From Setaria digitata (Eukaryota; Nematoda; Chromadorea; Rhabditida; Setariidae), in assembly GCA_003640385.1 (NCBI GenBank), contig RCAB01000028.1, positions 186,001-250,000 of the forward strand: DNA of 64,000 nt, in the 5' to 3' direction. The position numbers and the translations under genes are program-made. Below, one piece after another: positions 22,101 through 34,524 of the stretch. The notes under the pieces were generated by a model. That model was not told the origin of the DNA. It did no database searches and was given only the letters and a program-made list of their open reading frames with translations. The number at the start of each line of letters is the position of its first letter. The stretch's first letter is position 1.

Positions 22101-23646
22101 AAACAGAAGTAAGAAAATATAAGTATGGGGAACAGAAGTTTCAAAACATTCAGAGTTATTTCGTATCAATAATTGGGATTGTTGGATATTAAGAAGAAGG
22201 TCTAAATTCTCTCTCAAGTATTTGAAATTACTACGGCGATGAAAATTATATCAAATTCTTGGAGTGGGAGGAATTCTTGTCCAATGTAATAAATCATTTT
22301 GCTATCTTGAAATGTTTTCCTCTATCCATTTAACGGGACACCAACATTTGACCAGTATGACCTTGTTTAAATTACCTTTCTGACTGACAACTTCATTAAT
22401 ATAAATCGACCAATAAATTTCTTGTTCCCAAAGAAATTACTTGAAAATTCATTTGAAACAAGGAACCAAAAGAATCGAGATAGACAGAAACTAAAAACTA
22501 AAAAAATAGAATGGATTTCATTTAAAATACAATAAAATTAAATTGTGCTTATAATATCTATTAATTGCTGCCGCTGCTATTATGTCATCACTATTCGCTT
22601 CTTATTACCACTATTTCTGATAAATTATTACTTTTTTTTACAATTAAGTTGATAAATGGTAAAAATATCGACGATTAATAACTGGGGGAACAGGTGGATC
22701 GGTGGAGGAAATTTTTAAATCCAGCATTTTTTCATTCATTTAGTGGGAGAAGTGAAACAATTGAAATAACATGAAGAGAGCAGGAAAACTGAAAAAATTC
22801 TTTAGAATTTACCTATCATGGCATATGATCGATTTGATTAGTTATCGATGTTGGTGCCACTAATTCTTATTACAGGTGAGCTTTTTTTAGAGATGCGCAA
22901 CATGTTTGTCAAAATTTCCTTCTAACCTGTCATCAGTGTTATTGGTAATGAAGTATTTAATGTAAAATTATCAAAATGTTAGGATTTGAACCAGTCCCAT
23001 TAAGCATTTCGTCGAGAATCTCGAAGTGCAGAAATATTTTCCAGATGTGACGGAGTCAAATTCCAGCTTATTATGGGCAAATAAAATGAAAAAAAGCTTA
23101 TTCATGAGTAGGAGTCTGGGTAGGCTAAATTCTAAACGCTTCAATGTTCTATATCAGTCCATAGAACTAGTCACTTATTTTATTCCTCTATAAATCTAAG
23201 ACATTTTTGCTTCTCACATTCGAAAGATGAAAAAATAACTTCCAATTCATCAATCACATCATTGGAGCGCAAGAAATTTCGGACATGATTTGGCTTAATT
23301 GGACAGCCAGTAAGATAATGGCACCATTTTGCATATCAGTTCGGGATGCATTCTTTCTTTTCAACTCTTCTTTATTCGAATTCTCATGAATAAAAGGTTT
23401 CAAAAATTTGAATACCTGAAAAAGTTTGCAAGTTTTTTTAATCTTGGAGCCGTCTTTGTCAGCTTAAGTGTAGACATTTATCGTTTTTGTCCTCAGCAGA
23501 TTAATTTCGGAAAACTAATTTTTTCTCAGTCTTATGATAAAAAGTTTCAGTTCAATGAAGTGGTCTTTTAAACTTCTTAAGTTTTCTTGAATACGTTCAA
23601 TTCTCTTTTATTTGACTTCACTTTCTTGTATTAATAAAGTTATGTG

Positions 23647-23672
23647 TTCTTGTACACTTATGTGTACAAGAA
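23647..23672. repeat. 11-bp perfect inverted repeat
   Basis: ttcttgtacac (23647-23657) and gtgtacaagaa (23662-23672) are exact reverse complements around a 4-nt loop (ttat). A compact, stable hairpin in intergenic DNA; function unknown. Confidence 0.85.
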
Positions 23673-25792
23673 TATAGTTCCCGTATTTTTTTTCGCTTTT
23701 GAACTAATTTCAAACTGTCTTAGTAGAAGTTTTAGAATTCTTTTAGAGAATTTGATATTTAGCCGTTCGACGATCATATCTTCTTGGCCACTATCACTTC
23801 TAGACAATTTAGCATCTAAATGAAAAATTTGTGAGAATAGACTTGATCTTACTTTACAGAGATGTCTAAACTGCTTGAAGAAGACGATTGCTTCACATAT
23901 TTCGTGACGTTTAACATTTCATCAATTTTTTTTAGTACTATTTTGTTCTTCGTGTTTTACTAAATTTCGCTGCGATCAATGATTAATTTAGGAAATTTGG
24001 AAAATTTAGCTATTATTTTCTCATAAAAAACAGAAAAAAAGAGAGAAATAAGGCTAAATTTGAAATGGTTTCTGTCTAATTCTATGAAAAACTTATTTAG
24101 ATAAAGCTACAAAAATGATTACTAGCATTGAATAGCATACCTGAATTTATTTCATTGAGAAAGAAAGAATTTTCCAAATTTTTTTGCCTGATTTCAAAGT
24201 TTAAAATTTTTTCCTTTATTTTGTTCCTTTTTTCCAATTACCTTGCGAAGTTTCTGCTTTCATAATTCTCAAACATTTAAATTACTGAAACATTAAACTT
24301 ATCCTACAGCAATTTAGAATATAGAGATACATAATAATCTTTTGGACACTTAAGTGGCCTCAAGAAGATTCAAGTGCTTTAACATTTTTCTTTTATTCAG
24401 CTAAAATAAAGATTTAAAGATTGTCAATTATTTATCTAAATTCGTTATAATTCAGAAATGCTAAAATGACAGTTGCATCTTGTTAAAGGTCAGCACTCAA
24501 AGTTTCAGCAAAATTCTGAAATTAGTGGCAATTAGAGCCATTTTTAATCGTTAATCACTATTAAGTGCTTCTGAAAATGAATTATACTTAAGTAGTTCGA
24601 ATTGTGCTTATGGTTAGGGTATACTTAAAAACTATTTCGGCCACTTTCTCCTGCCAAAGTAATGCAAAATCCAAATCAAATATACATTGATTAACGCTTA
24701 CCGCTTCTGTTTTAAACACTTTCGGTTTAAAAATCGATGCTCCAATGTTCAGCAATGAAGCATTTCAAAATTCAGTTTAGAAAGAACTTTTTAATAGAGA
24801 ACATTTATTAAAACATTGTTGAACAGCACTTATAATCTATTTGTTTTGTCATATCCTTCTTTATTTGCTTATCCTCATATAATACTTCCTTTACCAATAC
24901 ATTTTCATTTCAGTAAATTCATATGTTACTTGTTAATTAATGATAATTAGGGAAGATGAGTTTGACTGTGTAAAGTAGGTTGTGAGGGAATAGATTCTGC
25001 AAAACTTATGTTAAAGTTTCTGTTATTTGGACATATTGAGGCAGTGTATTACATTTTTTGGCTCATATGAGGTCATATCTAATTAGAATCATTTCTTGTT
25101 TCAAAGAGGAAAGTTAAAAATCTCTTTGATAGTTCTGTTAATACTAATAATAAAGCAGTAAATTGCTCATTTCTACGCGAATACTTTGAGTTCATCGAAA
25201 TTGGCCTGTTATTATTCTATTCTTTTATATCCTCTCATTGCTTGAGCAAAGTTATAATTATTCGAACTGATAAACATAATATTGTGATTTCCTACTCATT
25301 ATTCAGCACGGAACTTCTAATTTACTTCAAATGATTATTACCTTTTTGTGCAGAACACCTCAAAGTTCTTTACTTTGAAAGTAAAATAATGTTACTGTTA
25401 CTGTATTAACGTGTTTGAGTTTAAATTTAAATTGTTACATCAAACATATATTTCCAAAATACGCCACTACATCTTGTTTAGTATTTCCATCCCTTACTGC
25501 CTCGCATTTCAAGTAAGACTGCTCATTTTATATCCAGTAATTTATTTCAATAACTGCATAGTTAAGTAAATTTCCTATCTTTATAATAGCTTCTCGCAAA
25601 TTCCAAGCTAGCTAGAGTGTTTAGTTAGAATTGTTTTGCTGAAGACTCTTGATTCCAAAATATCTCTCAGTGATCCTTCATGGCGAAGTACTTCGGTGTT
25701 TGGTCAAAAATTGTTCAACAACATTAAATTAATTTCTTCAATAGTTAATCAACCTGTGGTTCAGTTCATTTGTCTGTTTATCATTTTTATCA

Positions 25793-25840
25793 ATGTTAGA
25801 TAGATCTCTATTCGTGATATTAGATAGATCTGTCTAACAT
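25793..25840. repeat. Imperfect inverted repeat, 14-bp arms
   Basis: tgttagatagatct on the left and agatctgtctaaca on the right match as reverse complements with one mismatch; the interval also repeats agatagatct directly. It lies about 100 bp upstream of the Ly6-like start codon. Confidence 0.6.
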
Positions 25841-25933
25841 GATGATATTAAATTTAATTTCCTCGAATTACAGACTAAATTAGGTTGGAAACATGAATGT
25901 GATGGGTAAGTTATCAAAGTGACGAATAACGAA

Positions 25934-27141
25934 ATGGGTAGAAAGAATTGCTGGAATGATCAAATTGCTTTACTACTTCTAAATTATCTGTGGAGCTTCA
26001 TAGTATGTGCAGCGCAGAATCTTTGTTTCCAATGCTCAGATCCGAATATCGAAGTGGTAGACGTGCCTTCTGCTTAATTCAAACTTTTTGAAATTTAAAT
26101 TTCAAAAAATTAGGCATTCAACAGGGCAGATGGTCTATGTACCTCACATTTAATTCATTAAATATATTCTTCTAGGGATAGACGGGGTGAATCAGCATTA
26201 GTTTTATAATTTTCAATAACTGGTGCCTTTGTTGAAGCATGAAAAACGTGCTGAGGACGATGTACTGGTGATAAGTGTTAAGAAGATAGTAATGTGGCTT
26301 GCAAACAAGACCCAAGGCCACTAGTCTGATTGTTGAGCTGCATTGTAAAAGATCCTAATGATGTGAATGCAGCATTATGGGGCATTTTTCGACAGTCCGA
26401 GAATTCTCCAAGATGACAACAGTGATAGTGAAGAGCAGCCAAGATGTGTATCAGAAAGGAATGCCAGAATGTCGTGATCCTTGCTACACGTTAAATGTCA
26501 CCACGTTTGACGTCAGAAGCAAACAACTTCTACTTTTCGGTGCATACTTCTCTTCTTTCTTAATCACATCCCAACTCTGAAAAAAGGAGAGAGTAGTAAC
26601 TGTCAGAGCGATGCTTCACTTACGCATTCATTCTCGATCTGATAAGTTGATAACTGATAAGTTCAAAGCATCATTTCTCTTTTTCCTTATAGAATTGGCC
26701 TCTTTATTAGTATAAATTGTTGGAATTAATTATGCTCCGTTGAATAAATCGTCAATGAATGTTTTGTCTTTAAACCCTTTTTTAGGCATGTCGCACGGCT
26801 GTTCAACAATGGTACTTCCATCGAACAGAATCCAATCAAGCGGTTGCCATCACTCAAACATTCTATTGAAAACCACACCTGCCCACCCATTGCAAACTCA
26901 ATATTGTTTCTGCACAGGTGAGACATGCAATGCTGTCAAGCCTGTGCTAACACGAATTAACTCATTAACTTCTAATGAACGGAACCGTACAGTGACCCAC
27001 TACAACCAAACAGTAGCTAATATCACTTCCACAGCGAGAAGTATGCACCGTTTCGGAGTTTTGCCATCACTCGTAGTATTTCAGATATCACTTGCATATC
27101 CCATTGAAGTGCTACTTTGGGAAAAGAATTTAAGTTTCTAA
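25934..27141 (+). CDS. Ly6/three-finger-like secreted or GPI-anchored protein
   Basis: Three coding segments fit a cysteine-rich cell-surface protein of the nematode Ly6/ODR-2-HOT type, a family of small GPI-anchored or secreted three-finger modulators. The first (25934 to about 26056) gives a signal peptide (MGRKNCWNDQIALLLL then a hydrophobic core) followed by LCFQCSDPN, a classic CxxC opening. The second (ending 26539) contains ECRDPCYTL; the third (26786-27141) has SHGCS, a GC pair and the hallmark YCFCTGETCN, then N-glycosylation sites (NRT, NQT, NIT) and a hydrophobic C-terminal stretch suited to a GPI signal. Segments two and three join in phase (donor 26540, acceptor 26785). The join between segments one and two is unresolved: phase-0 acceptors exist (for example after 26412), but a small exon with the expected extra cysteine may be missing. 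AATAAA motifs follow within 400 bp. The gene is convergent with the CPEB gene. Confidence 0.72.
26085..26108. repeat. 24-bp perfect palindrome
   Basis: tttttgaaattt followed immediately by its exact reverse complement aaatttcaaaaa, with no spacer, inside the first intron of the Ly6-like gene. AT-rich composition raises the chance expectation. Confidence 0.85.
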
Positions 27142-27601
27142 ATGAAATTCGATGGCATTCTCAGAAATTCTATCCAGTATTTCGTAATTTTGTATTTGCT
27201 ATGGGTAGAATTTAACCTTGAAGACTGAGGTTATTTGAGAGAAATGGAAAATCGAGGAGATGGATAGGCAAATAAGATAAAAAATGGAGAGAATAAAAAT
27301 ATTAGAATTGAAAGAAATAATCCATTTTGGAAATATTTTTCAGTCTACAAAGCTCTCCCTTGTTTACTTATTCGATATTTCCATTTGCGCATTAATAACA
27401 TTAAGATATTTTACGCAACAACTCTCTGTCTAACTTAGATTGAAATTATTTTAAATTAAATCACAAAGGTGTTATATAAGCGGAAAAATTATTGGATATC
27501 AGAATAAATGCAATGACATTCAAATATCTATATAAAAATAATACAACCACTGCTTTATCTTCAAATTTCAAGTCAAATCTTGAGTTAATTTTTCAACTTC
27601 T
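27142..27601. other. Convergent 3' region between Ly6-like and CPEB genes
   Basis: 460 bp of AT-rich DNA between two converging stop codons. Plus-strand AATAAA motifs near 27291 and 27497 could end the Ly6-like transcript. No ORF of note. Confidence 0.6.
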
Positions 27602-30600
27602 TCAAGCTTCCTTCACCAATGGCTTATGATCTTCACGTGCACGACAGCCGTGTATCATGGTCCAGCATTTCTCGCAGTAATACTGCAAGCAAGACAGTTG
27701 TGGACAGAAGAAAGGTGCATGTCGGTGTCCACAACGCTCACCTCCACATTCATCACACGGTTGATCATCCAGAACATATGGCTTCAGCTCGACCTGTAGA
27801 ATGTTTCCAGTTAGTTGAGGAGAATGATCATATCAGTCTTATCTTATCAGGAAAGCACTCGTCTCACCCGTTTCTCCACCTCACCGTGGCTGAGCTGTAC
27901 GTAGCGATCAGTGATTGCTTTCATGTATGAGTTTTGATTTGTGAACGCTATACGTCCTGCACCTGTAATGCTCCTTTCTGATGAACAAATGATTAAGCCT
28001 TCAACAAACTGTGAACAGATCAATCGTTATCAGATGCTGCTGAACTTTTAATAAAAACGAAATCGAAATTTTTAATTGAAATAATTATTTTTACCTTTGG
28101 GATATTTATACTCAACATCGGTATCGATACCTGCACAGCCAACACTTCCATACAGACGATCCATTATATGTGCTAGTTCCACTAAAATAAGTCATTTCTT
28201 AGGATAGAGCTAAGCAGAATGTTCATAAACTATCTAACCTGCTTTGATAGGTCTTGGTACTCCTCCAACGAAGACAGCTCGTCGTGCGTATAATGGAATA
28301 CTAGCTTCCACCACGTAATCTGCATCTGCAAGACGCCATGGCCGAATTTGTACCTGAAAGGTTGAAAAAAGGAAAAAAACACTGCCAAGAATGGGTATAT
28401 TTGATTTTGATGAAATATGTAGTAGCTGATATTGGTGATTTTTAACTTAGAGATCAAATACTCTGTGAGCGTTAAAAGATAAATTAATGACAAGCAAATG
28501 AAAATATTTTTTTTTCAAGTCAAACCAATTTATCAGGTGATAAGGGGCTCGAGATGTACAGAAAAAGTTTCTCATCCTCCACAAAGCAAGACTGTACCAG
28601 TGCTCGCACACTGACCTCATATTCGAAAATAAGAAATACGTAGCCTGAAATAAGGTACCACTCTTGTGTCACTATTGAGAAATTCAAAAAATGAAGAATA
28701 GTGAATGAGATAAATCATTTTGTTTGAATGTCGCTGTAAGCTTGTTTCAAATTATTTAGTTAATTTTGGAGTAAAAATTTCACAAATTCATTTGAAAATA
28801 AATTGCAATTAATGACTTTTGAATAGAAGAACCTTTCTGAAAAATTAAATTTAACAGATGAAAATTTCAATCATTTTGACATCAAACACTAACAAAATGT
28901 AAAATATACATCTTGATAGTGTCTTGTCATTATTGGTTCAGCAAATAATGTTGAAGATTATCAACAATAAACAAATTACTCGAAATACGATACCTTTCGG
29001 AGGAAAATAACTTTTATTTTCGCCTTTGTTTGGCCAATCTACAACCAAAGGACCGAAACGACTAAATGTTGCCGTAAGTTCGTCTGAAAATCAGTCGCTT
29101 AAGTGACAATTTAATGAATTTATTTAAAAGTAAATTGTAATCAGCGAAAAAAACCATACCTTCATCGATATCGATCGGCAATCCGCCAACAAACACTTTT
29201 CTTGAGTATATCTCCGGTCCTGGACTGTACTGATAATAGAGATTAGATTTCATCGCACGACTATAATTAGCGAAAAATTTAATTATAATTCGAATCTTGA
29301 GAGATACTCATTTAGAATCAATTCTTTTACACTTGAAGAAAGTATAAAAGTTTATCTTATATTAATTAACTGATAAAGTGCACAGTGCATGTGTGATAAC
29401 AGTATCACATTTGAATCATCCATAACAAGTAGTCAAGGAGGATGATTAATTAAATTTATCTTTAATTTTGGAAATCAGAAGATGACCATATTCCATTAGC
29501 CTGCTGATTAGATGGAGTATGAACACTTCCAGCACCACAGTCTAGGTCAAACGAGCCTGGATGAGAGAGTGCCCGCTTGATGCCCTGTGAATTATAGCAA
29601 ATTAAAACTAATTGCAGCTTAGTTCACCAAATGTTTTGCAAAAAAATGCTAGAACTTTTGTTTTACTATAGTCTTGAAAACTATCTTATTTTTCATTTCT
29701 TCTCTTCATAATTGTTGCTATCCTTTAGTGACCTTTTAACTGGCCATTTTCGGCACATTATATGCCTTGCCTACCTGTCAGATCTAATTAGTAATGACCA
29801 ATGCTCATTTTGGAAGGGAAAAATGGTGGAGAAAAAGAAGTAAAAGGTAATTGATATGTTGCCTTGCACAAGTATTCATAATATTCGTAGTATTTTTGGT
29901 CAGCCCATAGTTGTCCCTGACGGCCAAATGGTATTTTCATGTGACGTAAATCTCCAGGACGATGAAAATACTCATCCATCAGGTCACGTTGTCGTTGATA
30001 CAAAACTTCTTCATCACGTTCATGTGTTGACTGTTCCGATTCCATGCTTGCTGATGTCGCTATACTTTACGTGAGGTTAGCAAGAAAATTAGAATATAAT
30101 AAAAGAGAAAAAGTACTATCTGTTATTTATTTTAAAAGTTGACTTCAAAACTGATGAAAGAAGATTCATTGGAATTCGATTATTCTCTACAAAACTTCAA
30201 CTTTTTACTGCAAACTTGAAATGATAGTTCAGGATGGAAGAGTTTGCTAAGATTTAAATTGCCAATTTATTTGAAGTTTGTACAAAGTCCCAGAATCCAC
30301 ATACTCATCACTTACATGCTTTAGTTTTTAGCTGAGTTCGTGCTTTGGCATTCTGTGGCATGTAAGAAAATGTTGTCGATGTCGGCTTTACAAAACGCGA
30401 ACCACCGACTGGAGCATCGCGGTAGATGGCATTTAAGACCTGCAGAGTTGTTTAAGTACGGATAGAATAATTAATTACATCAATAGCATGGATGGTGAGA
30501 TCGTCAAGCAATCACCTTCACTGCAATAAGGACTCTTCAAGTTTACATATCTGACGTGCACGTTTGCCACTTTCCTCTTTTGCTTTTACCTTTTTACCTG

Positions 30601-32213
30601 TCAACTTCTCCTCATTTTATAGCCAAGAGAAACTTCTAGCTACTTGCAGAAAACAAGCTTTTAATTTCAAGATTAATGCAATAGAAAAAAGAAGTTTCCA
30701 TGACTTCTGAGAGACATGATTAAATGCAGTCAAAGATTTCTCAATCATAGCATCAGAATTGATCAGCACATAGTAGTGATATTTACTAATCATTCTTCTT
30801 GTCTTTGGTAATTTTTTATAACCATCAAGATCAGTTGTAACTGAACAAAGAACTGAGAGGATGCAGGAAGAGTTAAGCTTTCGTTTTGTTAAATAATTTC
30901 AAATTTTAAATGTTGCAATTTAGTAACAATTTTGTTTAACAATTTGACTTTAACAGCAAAGCACTTTCCGACTAGGAAAGGAGACTGTTTCCAATATTTA
31001 ATTAGTAAAGATAACAGAAAAGAATATAATTACTTTTAAATTTGTATAACTCTGTGTATGTGTCTGAAAATCGGAAAGCACGAAGAGATGTTCACCTCAA
31101 GAGCCGTAAAATCACTCCGATTTAATAAAGAAGCTTGAGCATTCAGTGCTGATGAAGTAATTCGATTTCTGAAACTATCAATGGTATCAACACCGTGGCT
31201 TGAACTTTCGTCTTTCGTTCCATCTGTTTCCTCCAATTTATCGTCTTGTCCTTTACCTTCTAATCCTGAAAATTATCCTGTATATTTTAGCATGGATTTG
31301 TATTGTTGATAGAAATACATCTCCAATCATAATTCTATTTTGACGAATTAAACTAAAGTCTATTCCATAAGGAATTTAAAAATTCATTTCTTTGTTTGCT
31401 GAGCGCTTTTTATCAAAAATTATCCTATTTATTTTCGAAGAAATATTGCACTTACGAAATATTTGAGTCACATCATCCTCGAAATCATGATTACGATGAA
31501 TTGGATTTGCTTGGAATGTCTTGACAATTGTCGTATCAGGCCCAAATAATGATTGTGCCAATTCCAGAGCTCGATTGACAAGTTTATTTTTATTTTCTGG
31601 TTCAACAAGTGCTGCCGATAGTTTTACTGGATCCTGAATGAACACTTTTGATCTAAAAGAAATAAAGATCTCCTTCTGAAATTCGTCAAGCAAAATGTCT
31701 AGAAGCAGCAATTCTTTCCCAATAAGTACCTCAATTCGAGAGTGATCATCAGATTTCGAGACATTTTCATCACTAACAGATTGCTGAACACTGTCGCCCT
31801 GTTCTTTATTGATAATATTCATCAACGGTTCGTTGATATGAAGAACATTTAGTACCGGATCTTTCTTGAGACTCGTATCACTGCCTGACGACAAGTGACT
31901 GTCACCCTTTTGATCATCTGATATCGAGGAAGAGGAACACGTTGATTTGGTACGACTCTGAACCTGTAGTTGCATTCTGGATTCCAAATGAAGCACAAAT
32001 ATGCTTCTTGGCTAACAGAATCCTAAATATCCATCTCATTTTTTTCTGTCTCTTCTTTTTCAGTCTTATTCCGCACTTTCCAGTGAATGAAATGAGTAAA
32101 CTCACCTCACTTATCAGTAGCGAATCAGTGCTCCAAAAACAATGATCTGTCATCAAATGGGACGAACGCCTTGCCGGCAAGCGTCGTTCTGTTGATGACG
32201 CCCGCTGTGACAT
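27602..32213 (-). CDS. CPEB-family cytoplasmic polyadenylation element-binding protein
   Basis: Model: complement(join(27602..27793, 27868..27962, 28095..28181, 28239..28353, 28526..28644, 28994..29083, 29160..29260, 29487..29584, 29863..30050, 30316..30439, 31096..31265, 31456..31963, 32106..32213)), 664 aa, phase preserved throughout. CPEB proteins bind U-rich elements in mRNA 3' UTRs and control translation in germline and neurons. Seen: Ser-rich, low-complexity N-terminal half; RRM1 (about 420-502) with KVFVGGLP and GYVFLIFE; RRM2 (about 503-600) opening VQIRPW, with AVFVGGVPRP and GAGRIAFT; then the cysteine/histidine ZZ-type zinc module (about 602-655) with CDECGGERCG and YYCEKCW. The protein ends HKPLVKEA. 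The start is the first ATG of an exon with a strong GTGAGT donor. The 29585-29862 intron seems to use a GC donor. The acceptor at 30050 has an alternative at 30059. Assignment to C. elegans cpb-1, cpb-2, cpb-3 or fog-1 is not possible by eye. Confidence 0.92.
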
Positions 32214-34524
32214 CTCGCAAATTCTGCTCTGAGTGAATCTTGAAATTAAAAAAGATTTTTTTTCGGTCGAAAAAGTAAAAGAACATTCCAACAGCATTCA
32301 TTCTCTTTAAGATTCATAAACTTCAAAAACTAAAATCATCCGATACCCACTGCATTTCGGATCAACCGCTTCCATCGATGAAAAATCTTAACGAGTGACA
32401 AATGAAACGATTCTTGAAGATGTTACTGTGATAAATGATAAATTTAAATATCTTTTATGTAAATTTCTTCACCTATTAAGAACTTTGACTTACACTTTTC
32501 TCTTCTTGACATCTCTGAACTTCCAATCTTCCCCATCCCTTTCCAGCTAGCTGAACATGTCTCGAGTAGAATATATGAAACTCCAGGCATATGTTCCATT
32601 GCTTAATGCAAATGACAAAGGATACCATGCAAGTGCGAAAATCTAAAGTACAGGTAATCCAACAATAACCAACAATGCATGATCTTTTCTTTGTACTGAA
32701 AATTTTAATCTCTAATACACTAACTTCAAATGTGATCTTCACCTCACATACTCATTCATCCTTCGAGAATAGTTCCAAAGGAGCACTTTTCATTTTTCTT
32801 CTCAGTTCAGTCTTCTTACTTTCATCCTTTTCCTGTCAAAAGAAAGAATTTGAGAGTAATAAATCAATGCATAGAAATGAGACTGCCATTTTGTCATCAT
32901 TTTTTCTTTTTTTTTTTGACCTAAAAGAAGAAGAAATGAACACGTCATAATCTATTTTGAAAGTTAATTTCACCTTCAAACAATATTTTATTTCAAATTT
33001 TAGTTTTAATTTTTTTGTAATTATGGGCCGTTCGATTTCCAAAAACGACCAGAATAAACTTTGCTCCTCAGCTAATGTTAGGGCACGAATCAAACATTAA
33101 ATTCTGATTGCCGTCGTTACTTATGTCTAAGTAATTTTTTTTACGTAAGCAAGAAGGAGCATAACTTTTAGGGAATTCTCGACTAAATGATCAAGAAAAC
33201 AGAAGAGAGTAACGCATCATGAAGGAAAAAAATGATCCTACAGCTTATTGGTAATAATAGTGTGCCGATGCATTCGTTCAACAGTATCGTACTGTTTGTT
33301 AATTATCTATCGATTTTCTCCTTTTTTTTTTCGTTAAATTTTCAAGATTTTTAGTCTTTTCTTTCACCACTTGCCTAATGGTTAGATTAATTATCTACCT
33401 GTTCGGTTGTTCTCTTCATTAGCAGAAAGATTTCGGTTGTAGGATTCAGTCCAACATTAACTCGTTTCTTTTTAGTTCCATTTGCCGTACATATCATTTA
33501 ACATGCAGATAGCAAGCATTTGCTACTGTGACAACTGCAAACTAAATTAGTTTCTGCAGGCACTTACCACTAATTAATTGAAAATTGACAAATTTGGATC
33601 GGTGAAGTGTGAAATTACTCTATTGCAACTGCTTTAGTCTAGACGTACCATCAAGAAAATCACTTTTTTCCAAAATCTTTTAAAAACAATAATTATCTAA
33701 CTTAGTTGTCTGAAAAACACCGAGAATATTACAAAAAAAAAAGACATTTTTGAAGCTTGTCTTTGCTGCAAAAAGCCATTTGATGCACATTTCAGCCATT
33801 TTTTGCTGCGATGTCTAGGTTCCAACAAAAATTTCATTCTTTTCCTTTAGAAATAAAAAAAAAAAGCACTTTGATGGGTCAAGTCCAGCGTGTGCTGGTG
33901 CTAATTGTTTAATTAATTTCATTTGAATTTTTATTTTTAAAACTTTTAAACTACATAATACAATAGCCGCGATTAATAACAGAAAAAAAGGAGTATTTTC
34001 ATTGCGTCCAAAATCACGAATTTGAGTACTAAAAATGCAGCAATTTATAACTCGATCTTCATCAGGTAACAGTACATAGATAATATACCTTTATGGTATT
34101 AATGTCATTACGAAGAGGAGGGGTTTTTTTTTAACTATTTTGAATTACTTTAAAATATCTGGTAACAATGAAAAACTTGAAGATTTGAAACAGATGTAAA
34201 GTCAATTTTAAAACTCGTTCGTTTCAGGATGACCTTTTTTCGGATTTTTTCCGGAAAAAGCCACATAATGCAACAATTACCTTGCAGGATTAATGCAAAT
34301 TTTTCAGGCACATAAGTAAGAGATGGCGAATACAGAAAAAAGTGATAAGACTGCAGATGGTTGCAACTTGGAAGCACTAAGTGTTGGAAAGCAACGCTCG
34401 CATACTGATAAGTTTGTATCAAAGCACTGAAACTTTCTTATCGTCCCTTATCGATAATGCGTCCATTATTTCGTCCTTTATTCTCTCATTTACCAATTAA
34501 CAAAAAAGATTTGCTGAAATCTTG
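32214..34524. other. Divergent intergenic region, CPEB / P-glycoprotein
   Basis: 2.3 kb of AT-rich sequence between oppositely oriented genes; it should hold both promoters and 5' untranslated sequence. Minor ORFs (32476-32742 and 32836-33093, both minus) lack domains or clear splice partners. No promoter motif stands out. Confidence 0.55.

Larger units (their letters stand above)
15560..25933. other. Gene-poor region with scattered exon-like islands and hairpins
   Basis: Ten kilobases of AT-rich sequence without a supported gene model. It contains exon-like segments at 15868-15936 and 19070-19195, a hairpin plus TA tract at 18145-18238, and hairpins at 23647-23672 and 25793-25840. The other short ORFs (for example near 16143-16391, 20755-20972 and 23329-23571) look like random open frames: low-complexity, Phe/Lys/Ile-rich, without splice context. 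Confidence 0.6.

Noticed and set aside
22970..23050. tRNA-like T-loop motif (ggatttgaacc) on the minus strand
   Set aside because: The flanking bases do not form a T-stem and no matching acceptor or anticodon arm was found.
27619..27930. Plus-strand His-rich ORF
   Set aside because: Antisense of the CPEB zinc module and RRM2 exons.
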